A stretch of DNA of 6,856 nucleotides from Xanthobacteraceae bacterium. Lineage in GTDB: Bacteria; Pseudomonadota; Alphaproteobacteria; Rhizobiales; Xanthobacteraceae. The translations under genes were made by a program, and so were the position numbers. Below the pieces are notes generated by a model that saw only the letters and a program-made list of their open reading frames with translations, did no database searches and was not told the DNA's origin. The stretch is taken from assembly GCA_025929595.1 (NCBI GenBank), contig JAICQA010000144.1:1-6856 (forward strand), read 5' to 3'. Positions 4,889 through 6,856 of this stretch are shown here, one piece after another. Position 1 is the first letter of the stretch; every line of letters starts with the position of its first letter.

Positions 4889-6856
4889 ATGAACGAGCAC
4901 ACCAAGCGCGATGCATTTTCGCTGACGCGCCGCGGCTTTGTCGCGGGCAGCGCCGGACTCACCTTTACCTTCGCCTTCGACGGATTGTTGAGCGGGCGAC
5001 CGGAGGCCTTCGCCTCCGCAACGGGGATCGCCGACAAGGCAGTCGGCGGCTGGGTCACGATCGCGGCCGACAACACCATCACCATCGCCGCACCCATCGC
5101 CGAGATGGGGCAGGGCGTCATGACTGCACTGCCGATGATCGTGGCGGAGGAACTCGACGCCGACTGGTCGAGGGTGGTGCCGGTGGTGCCGCAGCAGGTG
5201 CCGAAGCTCTACGGCAATCCGCAGCTCGGTGGCGCGGTCTATGTCGTCGCGAGCCGCACCGTCGATGGCTTCTGGGACAAGGCGCGCCTGCACGGCGCGC
5301 AGGCGCGGCGCGTATTGATGCAGGCGGCGGCCGACAAGTGGAGCGTGCCGCTCAGCGAGGTGACGACCGAGCCGAGCGTCGTCGTGCACAAGGCCTCGAA
5401 CCGCCGCATGACCTACGGCGAAGTCGCGGGCTTTGCGACAATGCCGGAGAAACTGCCGGAGATCGACAAGGCGCAGTTCAAGAAGACCGCCGACTACCGA
5501 ATTATCGGCAAGGTCACGGCGCGCTTCGATACGCCGTCAAAGGTGGACGGCAGCGGTCAGTACGGCATCGACGTTCAGGTGCCGGGCATGGTCTACGCCA
5601 CTATCCTGCGCTCGCCGGTCGACGGCGGGGAGCCCGACAAGGTCGACGACGCGGCGACGCTCAAGGTGCCGGGCGTCACGCGGACGCTGAAGCTCCGCGA
5701 TGCGGTTGCGATCGTCGGCAATTCGGTCGAGGCGGTGTTCGCCGGCCGTGACGCGCTGAAGGCCACATGGAAGGGCGGACGCACCGTCGGCTACAACAGC
5801 GAAAAGGCGCTCACCGAGTATGTCGCGCGCGGACGCAAGCTCGACGAGAAGGGGCTTCACTACCGCAACCACGGCGATGCGGTTGGTGCGATCGACAAGG
5901 CTGAGAAAGTCATCACCGCCGAATACCAGAGCGACTATGTGCACCACGCCCAGATGGAGCCGATGAACGCCACGGTCAGCGTGAACGAGGCGGGCGACGC
6001 GGCCGAAGTCTGGATGGGCACGCAGGGCCAGACGATCATCGCCGGTGCGGTGGCGGGCTTCCTCAAGACGCAGCCGCAGAAAATCAAGGTGCATCAGCAT
6101 CTTCTGGGCGGCGGGTTCGGACGCCGTGCCTCCCCCGATCTCGCAATCTACGGCGCGGCGATCTCGAAAGAAGTGAAGAAGCCGGTCAAGCTCCTGTGGA
6201 CGCGTGAGCAGGACGTGAAGGCCGCGATGATGCGGCCGCAATCGGCGCACCACATGCAGGCCGCCCTCGACAAGGACGGCAAACTTGTTGGCTGGCACCA
6301 CCGCGTGATCGCGGAGGCGACGACTGGGCTGACAAGTCCCGCCCGGCTTGAGGCTGCGAAGGGACTCGACCCGCTGACGCTCGAAGGGGCGGAGCATCTC
6401 TACGATGTCGAGAACCTGCTCGTGGAATATCTGCGCGAGCACCGCGGCACGGCACTCGCGGCCTGGCGCGCCATCGGCTCGGGCTTCAACAAGTTCGCGG
6501 TCGAGAGCTTCATCGACGAAGTGGCGCGGCAGCAGAACAAGGACCCGGTGGAGTTTCGTCTCGCCCTGCTCTCCAAGCATCCGCGCGGACGGAAGATCAT
6601 CGAGACGGTCGCCAAAATGGCGAACTGGGGAAGCAAGCCGGCGGCGGGCCGGGCGCTCGGCTTCGCCTATGCGGACATCTGGCGCACGCCGGTGGCGGGC
6701 GTCGCGGAAATCTCGCTCGACCGCAACAGCGGCGTGATCCGCGTTCATCGGTTCTGGAACGCGGTCAACCCGGGCATCGTGATCAATCCCGACATCGTCG
6801 TGCAGCAGAGCGAAAGCAACGTCGTGTGGGGCGTCGGCCACGCGCTGAAGGAACGC
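4889..6856 (+). CDS. IorB-type molybdopterin-binding large subunit with Tat signal (3' end cut)
   Basis: Catalytic subunit of the xanthine oxidase superfamily, two-subunit IorAB branch, expected to hydroxylate an N-heterocycle or oxidise an aldehyde at a molybdenum-cytosine-dinucleotide centre. All 656 visible codons are open. Residues 11-44 form a Tat signal: TRRGF at 13-17, a weakly hydrophobic stretch at 18-34 and a likely cut after ASA (44). Further marks are AEMGQGVMTALPMIVAEELD at 71-90, an a/b hammerhead domain at about 212-300 (FDTPSKVDGSGQYGID), HHAQMEPMN at 352-360, MGTQGQT at 376-382, LLGGGFGRR at 405-413, LLWTREQD at 435-442, WRAIGSGFNKFAVESFIDE at 526-544 and VINPDIV at 631-637. 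Family members are about 700-780 residues, so roughly 50-120 are missing, including the region with the catalytic glutamate. The usual (E/Q)G(G/A) after VNPxxVxxQ reads ESN here. The substrate is unknown; an aldehyde is as likely as isoquinoline. The start is fixed by AAGGGAGG. Confidence 0.94.
   Translation, partial: MNEHTKRDAFSLTRRGFVAGSAGLTFTFAFDGLLSGRPEAFASATGIADKAVGGWVTIAADNTITIAAPIAEMGQGVMTALPMIVAEELDADWSRVVPVVPQQVPKLYGNPQLGGAVYVVASRTVDGFWDKARLHGAQARRVLMQAAADKWSVPLSEVTTEPSVVVHKASNRRMTYGEVAGFATMPEKLPEIDKAQFKKTADYRIIGKVTARFDTPSKVDGSGQYGIDVQVPGMVYATILRSPVDGGEPDKVDDAATLKVPGVTRTLKLRDAVAIVGNSVEAVFAGRDALKATWKGGRTVGYNSEKALTEYVARGRKLDEKGLHYRNHGDAVGAIDKAEKVITAEYQSDYVHHAQMEPMNATVSVNEAGDAAEVWMGTQGQTIIAGAVAGFLKTQPQKIKVHQHLLGGGFGRRASPDLAIYGAAISKEVKKPVKLLWTREQDVKAAMMRPQSAHHMQAALDKDGKLVGWHHRVIAEATTGLTSPARLEAAKGLDPLTLEGAEHLYDVENLLVEYLREHRGTALAAWRAIGSGFNKFAVESFIDEVARQQNKDPVEFRLALLSKHPRGRKIIETVAKMANWGSKPAAGRALGFAYADIWRTPVAGVAEISLDRNSGVIRVHRFWNAVNPGIVINPDIVVQQSESNVVWGVGHALKER

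Noticed and set aside
4192..5121. 309-residue minus-strand frame running from the small subunit through the intergenic region
   Set aside because: It is antisense to both subunits and their iron-sulphur motifs. Its apparent end in the control region is chance.
5537..6841. 434-residue minus-strand reading frame across the large molybdenum subunit gene
   Set aside because: The plus strand carries clear family motifs throughout. The antisense frame is open because third codon positions avoid A and T.
1..6856. Mobile element, CRISPR array, tRNA, rRNA or defence system
   Set aside because: No transposase, inverted terminal repeats, spaced direct repeats, cloverleaf or nuclease gene was seen. All long stretches are explained by six ordinary genes.

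Overview
The window looks like chromosomal DNA of a GC-rich alphaproteobacterium, most likely of the order Hyphomicrobiales (Rhizobiales). This rests on strong G/C preference at third codon positions, the DUF1036 protein next to pyruvate kinase, and the form of the pyruvate kinase N-terminus. The assignment is an inference from gene content and protein style; there is no rRNA or other phylogenetic marker.

Layout: two divergent gene sets leave a shared intergenic region at about 4187-4428. Leftward (minus strand, in order of transcription) are an EamA/DMT-family membrane transporter (4186-3263), a glycerate 2-kinase of the DUF4147/MOFRL family (3266-1953), a secreted four-cysteine DUF1036 protein (1956-1384) and pyruvate kinase (1290 to the window edge, C-terminus missing). 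The first three genes are chained by 4-base stop/start overlaps (GTGA and ATGA), and pyk follows after 93 bases. Rightward (plus strand) are a small [2Fe-2S] subunit (4429-4887) and, one base after its stop, a large molybdopterin-binding subunit (4889 to the window end, C-terminus missing). Together these form an IorAB-type two-subunit molybdenum hydroxylase / aldehyde dehydrogenase.

How they may work together: glycerate 2-kinase makes 2-phosphoglycerate, enolase (not in this window) converts it to phosphoenolpyruvate, and pyruvate kinase makes pyruvate and ATP. The leftward set therefore reads as a glycerate-to-pyruvate module. Related glycerate kinase/pyruvate kinase pairs are known as ttuD/ttuE in Agrobacterium tartrate-use regions. 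The transporter could move a related metabolite, but nothing in the sequence fixes its substrate. In the rightward set only the large subunit carries a twin-arginine (Tat) signal, so the enzyme is probably assembled with its cofactors in the cytoplasm and exported as a complex. No FAD subunit is seen in the window, as is usual for IorAB-type enzymes.

I found no mobile element, CRISPR array, tRNA, rRNA or obvious new system. The window is mostly ordinary metabolic genes. The less ordinary points are the Tat hitchhiker arrangement, changes in the otherwise conserved C-terminal part of the large subunit, the tight gene overlaps, and the control region between the two gene sets.
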